Notes: generated by a model not told the origin, from the letters alone. A DNA stretch of 64,000 nt from Hyphomicrobium methylovorum (GCF_013626205.1 NZ_QHJE01000001.1:1674001-1738000); one strand, 5' to 3'. Numbered from the stretch's first letter, positions 41,544 to 50,576 are shown. Numbers and translations: made by a program.

Positions 41544-43286
41544 ATGCGGCCGATCGCAGATCCGCGGCGGGGCGACGTTGAGGACGATGCGTCGAGCACA
41601 AAGCGGCGGACGCTTATTTCGTTGGCTGGAAGTCTGTTGGCAGAGATCAGCTTTGCGAAGCTGCTCGCCGCTTGGATTATCCTGATCATTCTGCCTGCCG
41701 CGCTGCTTGGTGCGGCGCCGCTGCTGGCATCGATCTGGTTCAGCACAGTCTCTTCGAAGGTGGCGGCGATCTATACGGGGCTTTTAGCGCCACTCCTGGC
41801 GCTCGGTCTCATCGCGGTCGGCTGGTTCGGCGGTAGACCGCTGTGGCGGCTGATCGAGACGAACTTCTGGTCGTTGAATGCGCTTGCGGTTCAGCCAGCT
41901 TATGCGATTGCGCGCGAAGCCCTGCGCCAAGTGTCCGAGCGCTTTCTGCCGGCTGACGTCCAGCAGACGAGGCGGGATCGCGTGCGGGCGATCAGCGCCG
42001 CGGTGGCGGGTTTGCTGATTTGTGGACTGTCGCTGTGGGTTATCGCGATCGTCTGGCCGCATACGCGGTGGACCGGCACATTCGCCGATCTGGCTGCGCC
42101 GTGGGCGCTCATCAAAACAGGCATTTGCAACAGCATCGTCATTGTCGCCGGCTACCTCGCGGCAGCGGGACTTGTCTGGGGCGTGGCCGATACGGTGATG
42201 ACGCAGCCGAACGATCTTCCAGCTTTTGCGCCGCGTATTGGATCTGGAAAATCGTGGCGAGTTGCGCATCTTTCCGACATTCATTTCGTGGGCGAAAGAT
42301 TTGGTTTTCGGATCGAGGGTGGGCGATCCGGTCCGAGAGGAAACGAGCGCTTCAAGCAGGTGATGGCGCAACTTGATGCTGCCCATTTGCGCGATCCGCT
42401 CGACATGATCGTTATCACCGGGGACATTACCGATGCGGGCCGTTCGCCAGAATGGGCCGAATTCCTAGATGCGCTGACGCCCTTTCCGGAATTAGCAAAG
42501 CTGGTTGTGATCCTTCCGGGAAATCACGATCTCAATGTGATCGATAGAGCCAATCCCGCGCGTCTCGATTTGCCGACGAGCCCGAAGAAGCGTCTTCGGC
42601 AAATCCGCGCTCTGTCGATGATGGCGGCTGTTCGAGGAAACGACGTGCACATTGTCGACCATTCGACGGGTGCGCTTGGTCCCACGCTTGCGGCTTATCT
42701 CAACACCAAGGGTGAGGAGATCGTCGATTTCGCGGATCGGGGCACAGCTTACCTGGGCTGGAAATTGGCCGAGCTTTGGCCAAAGGCGTTTCCCATGGTC
42801 CTGCCGCCGAAAGAAGACGATGGGCTTGGGGTCATTCTTCTCGATTCAAACGCGCAAACGCATTTTTCGTTTACGAATGCGCTTGGGCTCGTGACCTGGG
42901 AGCAGACACGGGCCATCGAACAGATCTCAGCGCGCTTTCCGAAGGCAAGCTGGATCGTGGCGCAACATCATCATGTCGTCGAATATCCAAAGGCTCCCAA
43001 AGCGCTGTCCGAGCGTATTGGAACGGCACTGGTCAATGGAACGTGGTTCGTTCGCCGAATGCAGGATCTGTCGCGGCGCGTGATCATCATGCATGGGCAT
43101 CGGCATATTGATTGGATTGGGCGATGCGGCGGGCTCGTCGTCGTATCCGCACCGTCGCCCGTGATGGATGTGACAGATGACAAGGACACGCATTTCTACA
43201 TCCACAATCTGACGACGGACGCGGACGGAAAGCTTGTTCTGTGCGAACCCGAGCGCATCGATCTGCCGGGCCGTCTCGCGGATTAA
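41544..43286 (+). CDS. Membrane-anchored metallophosphoesterase
   Basis: 580 residues from ATG 41544 (GGAG 9 bases upstream). Several N-terminal membrane segments lie between residues 25 and 215, followed by a calcineurin-like phosphoesterase domain. Metal-ligand motifs are in order: HLSDIHFVGE, ITGDITDAG, LPGNHDLNV, AQHHHVVEYP and HGHRHIDW. Target unknown; lipid phosphates or nucleotides are typical for the fold. The gene begins 37 bases after the GntP stop and is probably in the same operon. Confidence 0.87.
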   Translation: MRPIADPRRGDVEDDASSTKRRTLISLAGSLLAEISFAKLLAAWIILIILPAALLGAAPLLASIWFSTVSSKVAAIYTGLLAPLLALGLIAVGWFGGRPLWRLIETNFWSLNALAVQPAYAIAREALRQVSERFLPADVQQTRRDRVRAISAAVAGLLICGLSLWVIAIVWPHTRWTGTFADLAAPWALIKTGICNSIVIVAGYLAAAGLVWGVADTVMTQPNDLPAFAPRIGSGKSWRVAHLSDIHFVGERFGFRIEGGRSGPRGNERFKQVMAQLDAAHLRDPLDMIVITGDITDAGRSPEWAEFLDALTPFPELAKLVVILPGNHDLNVIDRANPARLDLPTSPKKRLRQIRALSMMAAVRGNDVHIVDHSTGALGPTLAAYLNTKGEEIVDFADRGTAYLGWKLAELWPKAFPMVLPPKEDDGLGVILLDSNAQTHFSFTNALGLVTWEQTRAIEQISARFPKASWIVAQHHHVVEYPKAPKALSERIGTALVNGTWFVRRMQDLSRRVIIMHGHRHIDWIGRCGGLVVVSAPSPVMDVTDDKDTHFYIHNLTTDADGKLVLCEPERIDLPGRLAD

Positions 43287-43314
43287 GCGCGCACGGAGTT
43301 GGATGCGAGGCGCA

Positions 43315-44370
43315 TCAGCCAGACTTGTCGGGATTGCCGAACAGGTCGGCAATCCATTGGCTGGAGGGATGCTGCTCGCAGAGCGTCAGGATTGCGATGA
43401 CGATCGGAACGCCGATGAATGCGCCCGGAAAACCCCAGAGGAAGGTCCAGAAGAAGACCGCGAACAGAACGATGAACGGTGAGATTGACAGCGCGTTTCC
43501 AACGAACCTCGGTTCGAGATAGCTTCCGACCACGAACTGGATGACGTTGAGGCACGCGAAGACAATCACGGCCATCTGCCAGGAGTCGAATTGGGTTACG
43601 GCGAATATCGTCGGGAAGACTGTCGCGATGAACGGACCGATGAAAGGAATGAAGTTCAGAGCGAATGCAATCACGCCCCATTCGATGGCGAGCGGCAGGC
43701 CCGCGAGGCTCGCGAAGGCCCAAACCAGTACGCCTGTGATCGCGCTCATCAGAGTGCGGACAAGCATATACCGGCGAAGCTTGACTGCTGTTTCGGTGCC
43801 GCCGACGAGCAGGACGCGACCCAGGATGCCGTGACGCCACGTGCGGAGCTTTTGTTGTGCGTCATCCACTTCGAGCAAGCCGAGCAGGACGTAGATAAAT
43901 ACGATGATCATGAAGGTGGTCGTCGAGTTCAGTCGCGATGAAATCTGCTGAACCAAACGCAGCAACCGATTGACACTGAAATGCTCCGACCACAGCCCGG
44001 CAAGCGCGATGCCGTGACCTTCCAGCCAGACAGCCATCGACGTGTACAGCTCCTGCAGCCGCGCGGCGTCGCTGACGATGAACCGGCCGATGCGGCTTGC
44101 GGCCCAAGCGATCAACATCGCGAACGCAACGACCACGAGGATGGTCGTTATCATCGTCAACGCCAGGGCGAGGAGATTCGGGAGGCTGGTTTGAAGCCGC
44201 CGCTGAAGAGGCCACGCAATCGCAATGACAAACAGGGCGAATGCCAACGGCGCGAACACGGCTTCTGCGGTGTACAGCGCCCAGGCTGTCAGAACGATGG
44301 TGCCAATGCCGACCATCGCGACAAGAGCGCGGCTTTCGTGCGATTGTGAGGGCGTTGGCTCAGCTGTCAT
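43315..44370 (-). CDS. AI-2E family transporter (PerM-like)
   Basis: 351 residues from ATG 44370 (MTAEPTPSQSHESR); a GTG 42 bases upstream is possible. About seven to eight membrane helices with the family pattern ALFVIAIAWPLQRRLQ, LPLAIEWGVIAFALNFIPFIGP and ENRFVG-like SYLEPRFVGNALSISP near the C-terminus. Despite the name, most members are uncharacterised; some act as Na+/H+ antiporters. Convergent with the metallophosphoesterase gene. Confidence 0.88.
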   Translation of the reverse strand: MTAEPTPSQSHESRALVAMVGIGTIVLTAWALYTAEAVFAPLAFALFVIAIAWPLQRRLQTSLPNLLALALTMITTILVVVAFAMLIAWAASRIGRFIVSDAARLQELYTSMAVWLEGHGIALAGLWSEHFSVNRLLRLVQQISSRLNSTTTFMIIVFIYVLLGLLEVDDAQQKLRTWRHGILGRVLLVGGTETAVKLRRYMLVRTLMSAITGVLVWAFASLAGLPLAIEWGVIAFALNFIPFIGPFIATVFPTIFAVTQFDSWQMAVIVFACLNVIQFVVGSYLEPRFVGNALSISPFIVLFAVFFWTFLWGFPGAFIGVPIVIAILTLCEQHPSSQWIADLFGNPDKSG

Positions 44371-44555
44371 AAGGCGGAATGTTTGACGACGCGGCTTCAG
44401 ACCGTCAAGCACCCCCTCTACAACGCGACGCTTAAATCGCTATCGGCACGGCCGCCAGAAGGGGTCGATTGTGCGTGTGGTGATGTTTGCGTTAAGGCGA
44501 GGACCGGGAATGGATAAAGCCGTCTTCCGTTATCGCTGCGCCGGATTTGGTCCGA

Positions 44556-45491
44556 TCAGATCGTGACGCCGGATGCTTCGGGGGCGCGTTGCCCGCGCAA
44601 TCTCTCGTATTCTGCTGCTAGAAAATCGATGAAGCTCCGGACGGATGGGAGCAGGCCGCGTCGCGATGGGAAAACGGCGTGAACGATGGCGCTGCGCGGC
44701 GCCCAATTCGGCGTGATGTCCACAAGCGCGCCTGAGGCAACGTGCGGGTCGACGACCATCGTCGGCAGCTTGACCACGCCGACGCCTTCGATCGCCGCGC
44801 TCAGAAGTTGCGCCATGTCGTCCGTGATGAGACGTGGTTTGTGCGTGATGCGAACGGACGCGCCGTCTGGGCCATGAAGCTCCCATGTGTGCTTCGCCAT
44901 GGCGGGCGCCAGATCGAGGCTCGGCAATGCGCCGAGGTCCGCTGTCACGAGCGGCAATGGGAGACCTTTGACCAAGCCGGGGCTCGCCACCATGCGTTGC
45001 GGGCTTTTTCCCAGTGTTCGCATGACGAGGTCGGATTGTTCGAGCGGCGGAAAGCGAACGCGCAACGCAACGTCGATTCCCTCACCGATGACGTCGACGC
45101 GACGCGACGTGGATTCCAATTCGACCGTGACGCGCGGGTTGGCGGCCATGTAGCGGGCAATCATCGATCCGACTTCGAAGCAGACGAGCGCAGGGGGCGC
45201 GCTGATGCGGATGAGGCCCTGCGGCCCCGAGCGGGATCGTTCGATTGTTTCCTGCGCAGCGTCGGCCTCGACCAGCATGGCGACGCAGTGGCGGTAAAAT
45301 TCCTGGCCGATCTCAGTAACGGCGAGCTTGCGCGTCGATCGCTGCAGCAAGCGCACGCCGAGGCGCTCTTCGAGCTCCTGGATGCGGCGGCTCAGTTTCG
45401 ATTTCGGAATACCGAGCGCCCGGCCGGCAGCAGCGAAGCCGCCATGGTCCACCACCTGCACGAAGTAATAGAAGTCGTTGAGGTCTTGCAT
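44556..45491 (-). CDS. LysR-family transcriptional regulator
   Basis: 311 residues from ATG 45491 (MQDLNDFYYFVQVV); ATG 45506 is in frame but lies inside an operator-like palindrome. The N-terminal winged helix is HGGFAAAGRALGIPKSKLSRRIQELEERLG, and the C-terminal periplasmic-binding-like effector domain starts near GLIRISAPPALVCFEVG. Divergent from the pirin gene, with a shared intergenic palindrome at 45500-45515, so it probably regulates pirin and the downstream isochorismatase-like gene as well as itself. Confidence 0.93.
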   Translation of the reverse strand: MQDLNDFYYFVQVVDHGGFAAAGRALGIPKSKLSRRIQELEERLGVRLLQRSTRKLAVTEIGQEFYRHCVAMLVEADAAQETIERSRSGPQGLIRISAPPALVCFEVGSMIARYMAANPRVTVELESTSRRVDVIGEGIDVALRVRFPPLEQSDLVMRTLGKSPQRMVASPGLVKGLPLPLVTADLGALPSLDLAPAMAKHTWELHGPDGASVRITHKPRLITDDMAQLLSAAIEGVGVVKLPTMVVDPHVASGALVDITPNWAPRSAIVHAVFPSRRGLLPSVRSFIDFLAAEYERLRGQRAPEASGVTI

Positions 45492-45499
45492 GCCGTATT

Positions 45500-45515
45500 G
45501 TCCCATAAATGGGAC
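45500..45515. promoter_or_regulatory. Operator-like palindrome between LysR and pirin genes
   Basis: Perfect seven-base arms GTCCCAT/ATGGGAC separated by AA. LysR proteins typically bind interrupted dyads in the shared promoter of their gene and its divergent target. It overlaps the upstream alternative start of the LysR gene, which argues for the downstream start at 45491. Confidence 0.55.
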
Positions 45516-45615
45516 GATATGGTCAATTATCGATAGCTAGTGGCAATGTCGTTCCGAAACTAGGTTCTGTTTCAACAAAGGGCGCTTCCCCAGGCGCCCC
45601 CGAAAGGAGACAGCT

Positions 45616-46494
45616 ATGCGACAGATCCTCGGCATCTATAGCGCGCCCCGGCAGCATTGGGTCGGCGACGGTTTTCCCGTTCGCACGATGCTTTCGCACC
45701 ATGACCAGGGCGCTCACATCAGCCCCTTCATCATGCTGGACTATGCGGGTCCGGCGAAGTTCGCACCGACATCAGCGCGGCGCGGCGTGGGTCAGCATCC
45801 GCATAAGGGATTCGAGACCGTTACCATTGTCTACGAGGGTGAGGTTGAGCATCGGGATTCCACTGGAGCCGGTGGAACGATCGGACCTGGCGACGTTCAA
45901 TGGATGACGGCGGCTTCGGGCATTCTGCATGAGGAGTTCCACTCTCCGAAGTTCGCTCGGACGGGCGGCAACTTCGAGATGGTGCAGCTCTGGGTCAACT
46001 TGCCGAAAAAAGACAAGGCAGCGAAACCCGGATATCAGAACCTGCTCGACGGAGACATTCCCTCGGTCGATCTGGCGAACGGTGCGGGCAGGGTGCGCGT
46101 GATCGCGGGAGGATTCGAATCTGCTAGAGGACCGGCGCGGACGTTTACGCCGATCAACATCTGGGATGTTCGTCTCGTCCGCGATAAGTCGGCGACGCTG
46201 GACGTTCCGGATGGGCACACGCTTTCGGTGATGGTGCTGTCCGGCAGCGTAAAGATCGATGGACGCGAAGTCGTGCGTGAGGCGCAGACGGTGATCCTTA
46301 GTCGCGATGGCGGCGGAATTACCATCGAGGCCGAAAGCGATGCCAAGCTGCTGGTGCTCAGCGGCGTGCCGATCGACGAGCCTGTCGTGGCGCACGGTCC
46401 GTTCGTCATGAACACTGTCGGAGAGATCAAGCAGGCCATGCTCGATTTCCAGGCTGGCAAGTTCGGCGCGATCGATGAGGCGCGCTTGCCCTAA
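45616..46494 (+). CDS. Pirin family protein
   Basis: 292-residue bicupin. The metal site in the N-terminal cupin is seen in SPFIMLDYAGPAKFAP, GVGQHPHKGFETVTIVYEGE and HRDSTG, with MTAASGILHEEF. Bacterial pirins include quercetin dioxygenases and regulators of metabolism; the role here is unknown. An AAAGGAG site precedes ATG 45616, and a GGGCGC/GCGCCC hairpin lies just upstream at 45578-45597. Divergent from the LysR gene. Confidence 0.92.
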   Translation: MRQILGIYSAPRQHWVGDGFPVRTMLSHHDQGAHISPFIMLDYAGPAKFAPTSARRGVGQHPHKGFETVTIVYEGEVEHRDSTGAGGTIGPGDVQWMTAASGILHEEFHSPKFARTGGNFEMVQLWVNLPKKDKAAKPGYQNLLDGDIPSVDLANGAGRVRVIAGGFESARGPARTFTPINIWDVRLVRDKSATLDVPDGHTLSVMVLSGSVKIDGREVVREAQTVILSRDGGGITIEAESDAKLLVLSGVPIDEPVVAHGPFVMNTVGEIKQAMLDFQAGKFGAIDEARLP

Positions 46495-46501
46495 ACACGT
46501 G

Positions 46502-46525
46502 CGGCCCGGCTGCTACGCCGGGCCG
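46502..46525. terminator. Stem-loop after the pirin gene
   Basis: Nine-base-pair stem CGGCCCGGC/GCCGGGCCG with loop TGCTAC, eight bases after the pirin stop. No T-tract follows, so it may stabilise the mRNA end or cause partial termination before the isochorismatase-like gene. Confidence 0.5.
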
Positions 46526-46593
46526 TACGAGCCATGCACCGTTCCCAGCGGGCGCTCACGATCCAATCTATTTATTGAAGCAAGGAGCAAGAC

Positions 46594-47223
46594 ATGCCTA
46601 CGCCGTACGTCCGTCTCGATAGGGACAATGCCGCTGTGCTGCTTGTCGATCATCAGACGGGACTTCTTTCGCTGGTGCGCGATATTGAGCCGGATAAATT
46701 CAAGAACAACGTGTTGGCGCTTGGGGATCTTGCCGCATACTTCAAATTGCCGACGATCCTGACGACGAGTTTTGAGGATGGTCCCAACGGGCCGATCGTG
46801 CCGGAGCTGAAAGCGCAGTTTCCCAACGCGCCGTTCATCGCGCGGCCCGGCCAGATCAACGCCTGGGACAACGAGGATTTCGTCAAAGCAGTGAAAGCAA
46901 CCGGCAGGAAGCAACTCATCATCGCGGGCGTGGTGACAGAGGTGTGCGTAGCGTTTCCTGCGTTGTCGGCACTTGAGGAAGGTTACGAGGTTTTCGTCGT
47001 CACGGACGCTTCGGGCACGTTCAACGCGATGACGCGTGATGCAGCGTGGAGACGAATGGAGGCGGCGGGCGCTCAACTCATGACGTGGTTTGGAACGGCC
47101 TGCGAACTGCACCGCGATTGGCGCAATGACGTCGAGGGTCTTGGTACGCTCCTATCGAACCACATTCCTGACTACCGCAATTTGATTACGGCCTACAGCA
47201 CGCTCAAGGGCGCGAAGGCGTAA
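46594..47223 (+). CDS. Isochorismatase-family hydrolase (YcaC-like)
   Basis: 209 residues. The cysteine-hydrolase fold has AAVLLVDHQTGLLSLV (Asp), ARPGQINAWDNEDF, and the nucleophile Cys in AGVVTEVCVAFPALSALEEGY. It matches the YcaC subfamily, whose substrate is unknown. The ATG at 46594 has GGAG about 8 bases upstream. It follows pirin on the same strand, and pirin-isochorismatase pairs under LysR control are common in proteobacteria. Confidence 0.91.
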   Translation: MPTPYVRLDRDNAAVLLVDHQTGLLSLVRDIEPDKFKNNVLALGDLAAYFKLPTILTTSFEDGPNGPIVPELKAQFPNAPFIARPGQINAWDNEDFVKAVKATGRKQLIIAGVVTEVCVAFPALSALEEGYEVFVVTDASGTFNAMTRDAAWRRMEAAGAQLMTWFGTACELHRDWRNDVEGLGTLLSNHIPDYRNLITAYSTLKGAKA

Positions 47224-47258
47224 CGCTCGCCGAGTGTTCGGATGAAAACGACGTGTTC

Positions 47259-47293
47259 GATCGGGCCGGAAGCGTATTGCTTCTGGCCCGATC
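47259..47293. terminator. Bidirectional terminator-like hairpin
   Basis: Fifteen-base-pair stem (47259-47273 with 47279-47293) with one G-U pair and a 5-base loop GTATT, between two convergent genes. It sits 35 bases after the isochorismatase stop and 20 bases after the outer-membrane gene. It lacks a T-run on either side. Confidence 0.7.
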
Positions 47294-47313
47294 TGACGTA
47301 ATGCGTTCAGCGT

Positions 47314-48186
47314 CTAGAAGCGCTGCGAAAAGCCAATGAATGGGTTGATGCGATCGGATGCGTCGGTGACGCCGAAGTTCATGCCTGCATCGAGCTGCAG
47401 GTTGTCCGTCACCGCATAGGTAACGCCGGTTCCAACCACGACCACGTTGCTGCCACGTGGATCATCGACGTTGAACATGGTCGAGACCTCGTAGTAGGTG
47501 CCGAACCTATCCGTCCATGCGTACGCCAGCGATGCGGATGCCAGATACTCGGTATGATAGGCAGCGTTTGTGTCGCTTTTGATCCAGCGCGCGCCGCCAT
47601 TGAAGCCAAATTCAAACGTCTCCGAGAGCTTGAGTGCCAGCGGTATGATCAGGCCGCCTTCGACGTGATCTGGGCTGATGCCGTTGTTGCGATCCACTGG
47701 CAGGCTGACATAGGGCAGAAGCGCGAGTGCTGAGCCCGTCTCATCGAAGTTATCATTGCCCCAGAGATTGATCTTGGTGCGAAGGTCAACGCCGCCGATT
47801 CCAGACTCGCGGGATCGCGCGAAAGGATTTCGCTGGCGCGTGTGCACGATGCCGTGCGGCTGCCAGACGGCGTTGAATTCAACGGCGTTCGTGAGTCCAA
47901 CTCGGATGTTGGTGGCTGCGAGATCGTACGCGTGGCTGATCGTGCCATCGGCGCTGGGGCGCGAGCGCGCGTAACCGAACAGATTGGTCTCAAACTGGAT
48001 GTGTCCGGCGTCGACTGTGAATGGCGTTTCGACGGTATCCGGTCGATCCGTGCTCATTTCCCGCATCTGATGTCCGGGCGTGGGATTGAAGAGCGAATAC
48101 TGGCTCTTTTCCCCCGCCAATGCGCTCGACAGCGTTCCCATAAACAGAGCAGCGCCGATGAGGAGATGCTTCACCCGATACCCCAT
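47314..48186 (-). CDS. Phenol-degradation MetA-type outer-membrane protein
   Basis: 290 residues with a signal peptide (LLIGAALFMGTLSSALA). The mature part alternates short beta strands and ends SQRF, with terminal Phe as in beta-barrels. STDRPDTVETPFTVDAGHIQFETNLFGY is typical of the MetA-pathway-of-phenol-degradation domain, a putative outer-membrane channel. Adjacent to a divergent MntR-type gene, so a metal-related channel is possible by inference. Confidence 0.8.
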   Translation of the reverse strand: MGYRVKHLLIGAALFMGTLSSALAGEKSQYSLFNPTPGHQMREMSTDRPDTVETPFTVDAGHIQFETNLFGYARSRPSADGTISHAYDLAATNIRVGLTNAVEFNAVWQPHGIVHTRQRNPFARSRESGIGGVDLRTKINLWGNDNFDETGSALALLPYVSLPVDRNNGISPDHVEGGLIIPLALKLSETFEFGFNGGARWIKSDTNAAYHTEYLASASLAYAWTDRFGTYYEVSTMFNVDDPRGSNVVVVGTGVTYAVTDNLQLDAGMNFGVTDASDRINPFIGFSQRF

Positions 48187-48293
48187 TGAGTTCGACTCAA
48201 ATTAGCCGAGACTCTATTTGTTATCTATGACTAACTTTTGAGTCAAGGCGGGCTTGGTGTAAGATCGGGGGAGTTAAAACTCAGAGAGAGACC
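48187..48293. promoter_or_regulatory. Shared regulatory region of OMP and MntR-type genes
   Basis: Repeated palindromic TTGAGT motifs: TTGAGT-TCG-ACTCAA (48186-48200, touching the OMP start), TTGAGTCAA (48238-48246) and GAGTT-AA-AACTC (48271-48282), plus a GTTA-N8-TAAC dyad at 48220-48235. DtxR/MntR regulators bind dyads in such positions, so at least one is a likely operator. Confidence 0.45.
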
Positions 48294-48740
48294 ATGACCT
48301 CGGCCGACGACCCAGCAACCATCGGAGCCAAGCCAGCCGAGCGCTTTCAGCGCGTTCGCGATGCGCACCAAACGGAGATGGCAGAGGACTATGTGGAACT
48401 GATTGCCGATCTCATCGATCAAAAAGGCGAAGCGCGGGTCGTTGACCTCGCGGAGTGCCTCGGCGTCAGCAAGCCGACGGTCAACAATGCAATTCATCGC
48501 TTGCAACGCGACGGCTTCGTAAAGAGCGAACCTTATCGCGCGATCTTTCTCACCGAGAAGGGTAAGCGCCTCGCCGTCATTTCAAAGGAACGGCATCGGA
48601 TCGTCAGGGAATTTTTGATTGCGCACGGCGTTGACGCGGATACGGCGGATATGGACGCCGAGGGCATCGAGCACCATGTAAGCGAAGCTACGCTCGAGGC
48701 GTTTCGCAAATTCCTCAGCAAACCGCGACGCTCGCGATAG
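48294..48740 (+). CDS. MntR-like metal-dependent transcriptional regulator (DtxR family)
   Basis: 148 residues. DNA-binding helix-turn-helix in AECLGVSKPTVNNAIHRLQRDGF, then the dimerisation domain with the metal-site pattern KERHRIVREFLIAHGVDADTAD, and EGIEHHVSE. This layout fits MntR, which represses manganese uptake genes when Mn2+ is present. No mntH transporter is in the window. The start ATG is preceded by GAGAGAG. Confidence 0.87.
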   Translation: MTSADDPATIGAKPAERFQRVRDAHQTEMAEDYVELIADLIDQKGEARVVDLAECLGVSKPTVNNAIHRLQRDGFVKSEPYRAIFLTEKGKRLAVISKERHRIVREFLIAHGVDADTADMDAEGIEHHVSEATLEAFRKFLSKPRRSR

Positions 48741-48762
48741 GCAATTCACAAGTAGAGACCAG

Positions 48763-49428
48763 ATGACCGGTACAGATTGGATTGCCGCCTTCCCCGGACT
48801 TCAAAAGCTTGAGCCTGAGATTATAAAGCCGCTGATCGCGTCCAGTCAGATCGTGCGACTTCCGGCTGGCACGCGCATTTTTGGTCCCGGTCAGGCGCCC
48901 GAAGCTTACTTGCTGCTACTTGAGGGCACTGTGCGCGTTCAGCAGGTGTCTGAGACTGGCCGTGAGATCGTGCTTTATCGTGCGGCCGCGGGAGAGAGCT
49001 GCGCCCTGACCACGGCTTGCCTGATGGGATACGAAGAATATCAGGCCGAAGGTGTAACCGAGACTGACGTCGAGGCGGTGGCGATCCCGCGGGCGACATT
49101 TGATACGCTGATTGCGAGTTCGGCAGCGTTTCGGCGTTTCGTATTCACGGCCTTCAGTGTCCGCATTACGAACTTGTTCCGGGTCATCGAAGATATTGCA
49201 TTCGCCCGCTTGGACGTGCGACTTGCGCAGCGTTTGCTCGAACGCGCCGGCGATACAAATCATATCGAGCTGACGCAGCAGCAATTGGCGGCGGAACTCG
49301 GCACCGCGCGCGAGGTGATAAGCCGACAGCTCAATGAGTTTCAGCGGCGGGGATGGATCGCCACCTCCCGCGGCGCCATCGATGTTCTCAACACCGATGG
49401 CTTGAGGCGGCTTGCTGCCGCCCCTTGA
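48763..49428 (+). CDS. Crp/Fnr-family transcriptional regulator with Cys pair
   Basis: 221 residues. An N-terminal cyclic-nucleotide-binding-like beta-barrel (LPAGTRIFGPGQAPEAYLLLLEG) precedes a C-terminal helix-turn-helix (QQQLAAELGTAREVISRQLNEF). The barrel has two cysteines, C80 and C86 (GESCALTTACLMGYEEY), and lacks the four N-terminal cysteines of the Fnr iron-sulfur type, so an FeS role is unlikely. Thiol or persulfide sensing is inferred from its place next to the sulfur operon. Starts 22 bases after mntR-like gene. Confidence 0.88.
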   Translation: MTGTDWIAAFPGLQKLEPEIIKPLIASSQIVRLPAGTRIFGPGQAPEAYLLLLEGTVRVQQVSETGREIVLYRAAAGESCALTTACLMGYEEYQAEGVTETDVEAVAIPRATFDTLIASSAAFRRFVFTAFSVRITNLFRVIEDIAFARLDVRLAQRLLERAGDTNHIELTQQQLAAELGTAREVISRQLNEFQRRGWIATSRGAIDVLNTDGLRRLAAAP

Positions 49429-49437
49429 CGATCTACT

Positions 49438-50193
49438 TCAGCAGACGTCGCAGCCTGCTTTGCGGATCTCATTCGCATGCTGCGTGATTTGCGCGATAAG
49501 TTCTTCCGGTGAGCCAGAGATGCCGTTGTGGCCGATGATATAAAGCGGCGTTGACGGGACGTTGAGGCGGTCGGCAAGCTGTTGTGCACGGCTTAGGGCG
49601 TCGCTTGTTTCGGGAGTGCGCGCGTCCTTTTTGAGCTTCTCGATGTCGAGCCCAAGCTTTGTTGCAATCTCGACGGCGCGCGCTTCGGTCATCTGACCCT
49701 TCTGCGTCATGAGCGCGTCGTGCAGGGTTTCGAACTTTCCTTGTTTGGTCGCAGCGATAACGATCCGCGACACGGCTTCGGAATCCTTGCCGAGGCTGGC
49801 GATGTCCTTCAGGACAAGCTTCGTATCGGGATTGGCCTTCAGGTAGTCTTTGATCTTCGGGTACGCTGCCCGGCAGTAAGGGCAGTTGTAGTCGTAGAAC
49901 TCGACGATGATGACTTTCGCATCGGTAGCGCCAATCTCAGGTGAACCGGCGCTGTAAATGTCGCCCTTCAGATCGCGCAGAATGCGCTTCGTGTTGGCGG
50001 TTTGCTCGTCGGCTTCGAGTTTAAGGAGCGCGTCGCGAATAACCTGCGGGTTGGCCATGAGGTACTCGCGGATGTGCGAGTCGAGCTCGGAGCGATCTGT
50101 CGGAGCCGGATCCGCTATTGCGGAGCAACTGAGCCCGAGCAGGCCCGCACCAAGAATGCCGGCCAGAAGCCGCTTGAAGCTCGATGAGTGCAT
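49438..50193 (-). CDS. DsbA-family thiol-disulfide oxidoreductase, periplasmic
   Basis: 251 residues from ATG 50193 (MHSSSFKRLLAGIL), which starts the signal peptide and has GAGGA about 5 bases upstream; the frame is open 45 bases further. N-terminal helices (SELDSHIREYLMANPQVIRDALLKLE) precede a thioredoxin-fold domain with FYDYNCPYCRAAYPKI (active-site CPYC). The extra C-terminal pair is AGCDVC. This is the Com1-like subgroup. Convergent with the Crp/Fnr gene. Confidence 0.9.
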   Translation of the reverse strand: MHSSSFKRLLAGILGAGLLGLSCSAIADPAPTDRSELDSHIREYLMANPQVIRDALLKLEADEQTANTKRILRDLKGDIYSAGSPEIGATDAKVIIVEFYDYNCPYCRAAYPKIKDYLKANPDTKLVLKDIASLGKDSEAVSRIVIAATKQGKFETLHDALMTQKGQMTEARAVEIATKLGLDIEKLKKDARTPETSDALSRAQQLADRLNVPSTPLYIIGHNGISGSPEELIAQITQHANEIRKAGCDVC

Positions 50194-50305
50194 GTTGTCC
50201 TCGTGAGTGTTGGGGGGAGCGGCGCGGCGCTTCGGCACCGAATCTTGCCAAGGAACACTAATTTGCGATCCTGACGTGATATAGAATTATTTGCTTTTGT
50301 CGGTC

Positions 50306-50320
50306 TGTGACTTGGTCACA
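50306..50320. promoter_or_regulatory. TGTGAC-TTG-GTCACA palindrome upstream of sulfur operon
   Basis: Perfect 6-base arms with a 3-base centre, located 59 bases upstream of the DUF2892 start and 113 bases upstream of the divergent DsbA start. The TGTGA/TCACA halves are of Crp/Fnr type, though the spacing (5 bases) is one less than the E. coli Crp consensus. A likely site for the nearby Crp/Fnr regulator. Confidence 0.5.
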
Positions 50321-50378
50321 TACGGCTGCCGGATGGTCTTCTAAGGATTATTCTCGATCTTTCGTCAGGAGGCCTGCT

Positions 50379-50576
50379 GTGACGGCAAATATTGGCACCA
50401 TCGACCGCTACGTCCGCATTGTTGTGGGGATTGCGCTACTCGCTCTCGTATTCGTTGGACCCAAAACGCTTTGGGAGCTGGTCGGCATTGTGCCGTTGCT
50501 CACAGGTCTGGTTCGCTTCTGTCCGGCCTATTGCATCGCCGGCGTCGGCACCTGCCGTCGTTCCAGCCAGCCCTAA
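50379..50576 (+). CDS. DUF2892 (YgaP membrane-domain) protein
   Basis: 65 residues from GTG 50379, with CAGGAGG 6 bases upstream. Two hydrophobic helices: IVVGIALLALVFVG and LVGIVPLLTGLVRFCPAYCIAG. NIGTIDRYVRI is the DUF2892 N-terminal motif. Elsewhere this domain is fused to a rhodanese (YgaP), linking it to sulfane sulfur. Two Cys in CPAYC plus one near the end could be functional. First gene of the sulfur operon. Confidence 0.88.
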   Translation: MTANIGTIDRYVRIVVGIALLALVFVGPKTLWELVGIVPLLTGLVRFCPAYCIAGVGTCRRSSQP

